Shown here: positions 14,205 through 14,688 of the stretch, piece after piece
Position numbering within the stretch: the first letter of the stretch is position 1
Layout: the number at the start of each line of letters is the position of its first letter
DNA from: JAPYTU01 sp036166735
Lineage (GTDB): Bacteria > Bacteroidota > Bacteroidia > Cytophagales > MED-G16
Reading direction: 5' to 3'
Length of the DNA: 14,688 nt
NCBI GenBank assembly: GCA_036166735.1
Contig: JAYZHG010000099.1
Coordinates: 1 to 14,688 of the forward strand
Position numbers and translations under genes: made by a program
Notes under the pieces: model-generated
Databases searched by the model: none
Seen by the model: the letters and a program-made list of their open reading frames with translations, nothing else
What the model was told of the DNA's origin: nothing

Positions 14205-14688
14205 ATGAAGAAAGATATCCATCCAAATTATAAGGAAGTTGTGTTTCAGGACGTTCAGAGCGATTTCAAATTCTTGACACGTTCTACATTAACATCTGAA
14301 GAAAAAATTAAGTGGGAAGATGGAAAAGAATACCCTTTGATAAAAGTAGAAGTAAGTTCTGCTTCTCATCCATTCTATACAGGAAAGAAAATTTTTGTAG
14401 ATACTGCAGGTAGAGTTGAGAAATTCAATAAAAAATATAAAGCAAAAGCTGCTGTTAAATCAGCACCGAAAGAAAAAGTTGAAGTAAAAAAAGAAGAAGC
14501 TCCAGTTGCTGAAGCTCCAAAAGAAGAGGCTCCAGTTGCTGAAGCTCTAAAAGAAGAAGCTCTAAAAGAAGAGGCTCCAAAAGAAGAAGCTCCAAAAGAG
14601 GAAGCTCCAAAAGAAGAGGCTCCAAAAGAAGAAGCTTCAAAAGAAGAGGCTCCAAAAGAAGAAGCTCCAAAAGAGGAAGCTGCAAAAG
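14205..14688 (+). CDS. rpmE2: 50S ribosomal protein L31 type B with long KEEAP-repeat C-terminal extension (3' end outside window)
   Basis: Residues 1-79 are a clear type B L31 (bL31): it opens MKKDIHPNYKEVVFQD and has FKFLTRST, KWEDGKEYPL, VEVSSASHPFYTGKK and FVDTAGRVEKFNKKY. There is no zinc-binding CxxC, so this is the zinc-independent form, which sits at the inter-subunit bridge near the central protuberance. Normal proteins end at about 80-85 residues. This frame continues through KAKAAVKSAPKEKVEV into at least 65 residues of KEEAP repeats and is still open at the last base (161 codons visible), so the full length is unknown. The tail mixes Lys, Glu, Ala and Pro, carries net negative charge, and is probably extended or helical and solvent-exposed. 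It has its own promoter and a Shine-Dalgarno-like site. The minus-strand Leu/Glu-rich open frame over the tail is an artefact of the repeat. Confidence 0.93.
   Translation, partial: MKKDIHPNYKEVVFQDVQSDFKFLTRSTLTSEEKIKWEDGKEYPLIKVEVSSASHPFYTGKKIFVDTAGRVEKFNKKYKAKAAVKSAPKEKVEVKKEEAPVAEAPKEEAPVAEALKEEALKEEAPKEEAPKEEAPKEEAPKEEASKEEAPKEEAPKEEAAK
14490..14688 (+). repeat. 15-bp in-frame tandem repeat (KEEAP units) in the L31 tail
   Basis: There are thirteen complete 15-bp units from 14490 to 14684, and the array continues past the window. Consensus AAAGARGARGCTCCA encodes Lys-Glu-Glu-Ala-Pro. Two units (from 14505 and 14535) read VAEAP and VAEAL, two units encode Leu and one each encodes Ser or Ala in the last position. 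GAA/GAG choice varies between units and marks a larger duplication: the three units at 14565-14609 recur at 14640-14684, 75 bases on. Confidence 0.95.

Noticed and set aside
14455..14685. Open minus-strand frame rich in Leu and Glu opposite the L31 tail
   Set aside because: It is the reverse reading of a 15-bp repeat that by chance lacks stops; it has no promoter or start context and the plus-strand L31 frame fully explains the sequence.

Overview
The window is strongly AT-rich and densely coded, and it looks like chromosomal DNA from a free-living, probably marine, member of the Bacteroidota (Flavobacteriia-like). Four observations support this. The ribosomal protein L31 is of the cysteine-free type B. 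Most starts have A-rich leaders rather than a Shine-Dalgarno sequence. Two upstream regions carry the Bacteroidota -7 element TAnnTTTG. There is a set of periplasmic or outer-membrane lipoproteins that includes a sulfatase. No tRNA, rRNA, CRISPR array, insertion sequence or phage gene is visible. No intergenic gap exceeds about 100 bases, so there is no unexplained non-coding stretch.

Plus strand, 1-6365: the 3' part of ftsY (SRP receptor; its start lies before the window) begins with a 42-bp tandem repeat encoding a very acidic segment. It overlaps by one base (TAATG) an AGCS-family sodium:alanine/glycine symporter. A probable promoter then opens a tightly packed trkA-trkH-lgt run: a two-part K+ uptake system followed by prolipoprotein diacylglyceryl transferase. 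Lgt carries an enlarged periplasmic region.

Middle, 6368-8581: a small predicted outer-membrane beta-barrel protein (minus) diverges from a lipoprotein of the N-acyl-D-amino-acid deacylase family (plus). The deacylase lacks the usual N-terminal HxH metal motif.

Minus strand, 8582-14109: an MsbA-like ABC exporter, an oligopeptidase B with a lipoprotein signal and an S1-type sulfatase lipoprotein lie head to tail, probably as one transcript. The sulfatase abuts the deacylase stop with no gap. A perfect 8-bp inverted repeat spans that junction and may terminate transcription in both directions.

Right edge, 14205-14688: a type B L31 gene diverges from the exporter, with a good TTTG-N19-TAGCTTTG promoter and a GAGGT Shine-Dalgarno-like site. 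Its normal body of about 80 residues continues without a stop into a long KEEAP-repeat tail that runs off the window.

Most genes are ordinary housekeeping or degradative genes. The most unusual signal is that two translation or secretion proteins, FtsY and L31, both carry long charged tandem-repeat extensions. I see no evidence for a defence system or other novel multi-gene system here.
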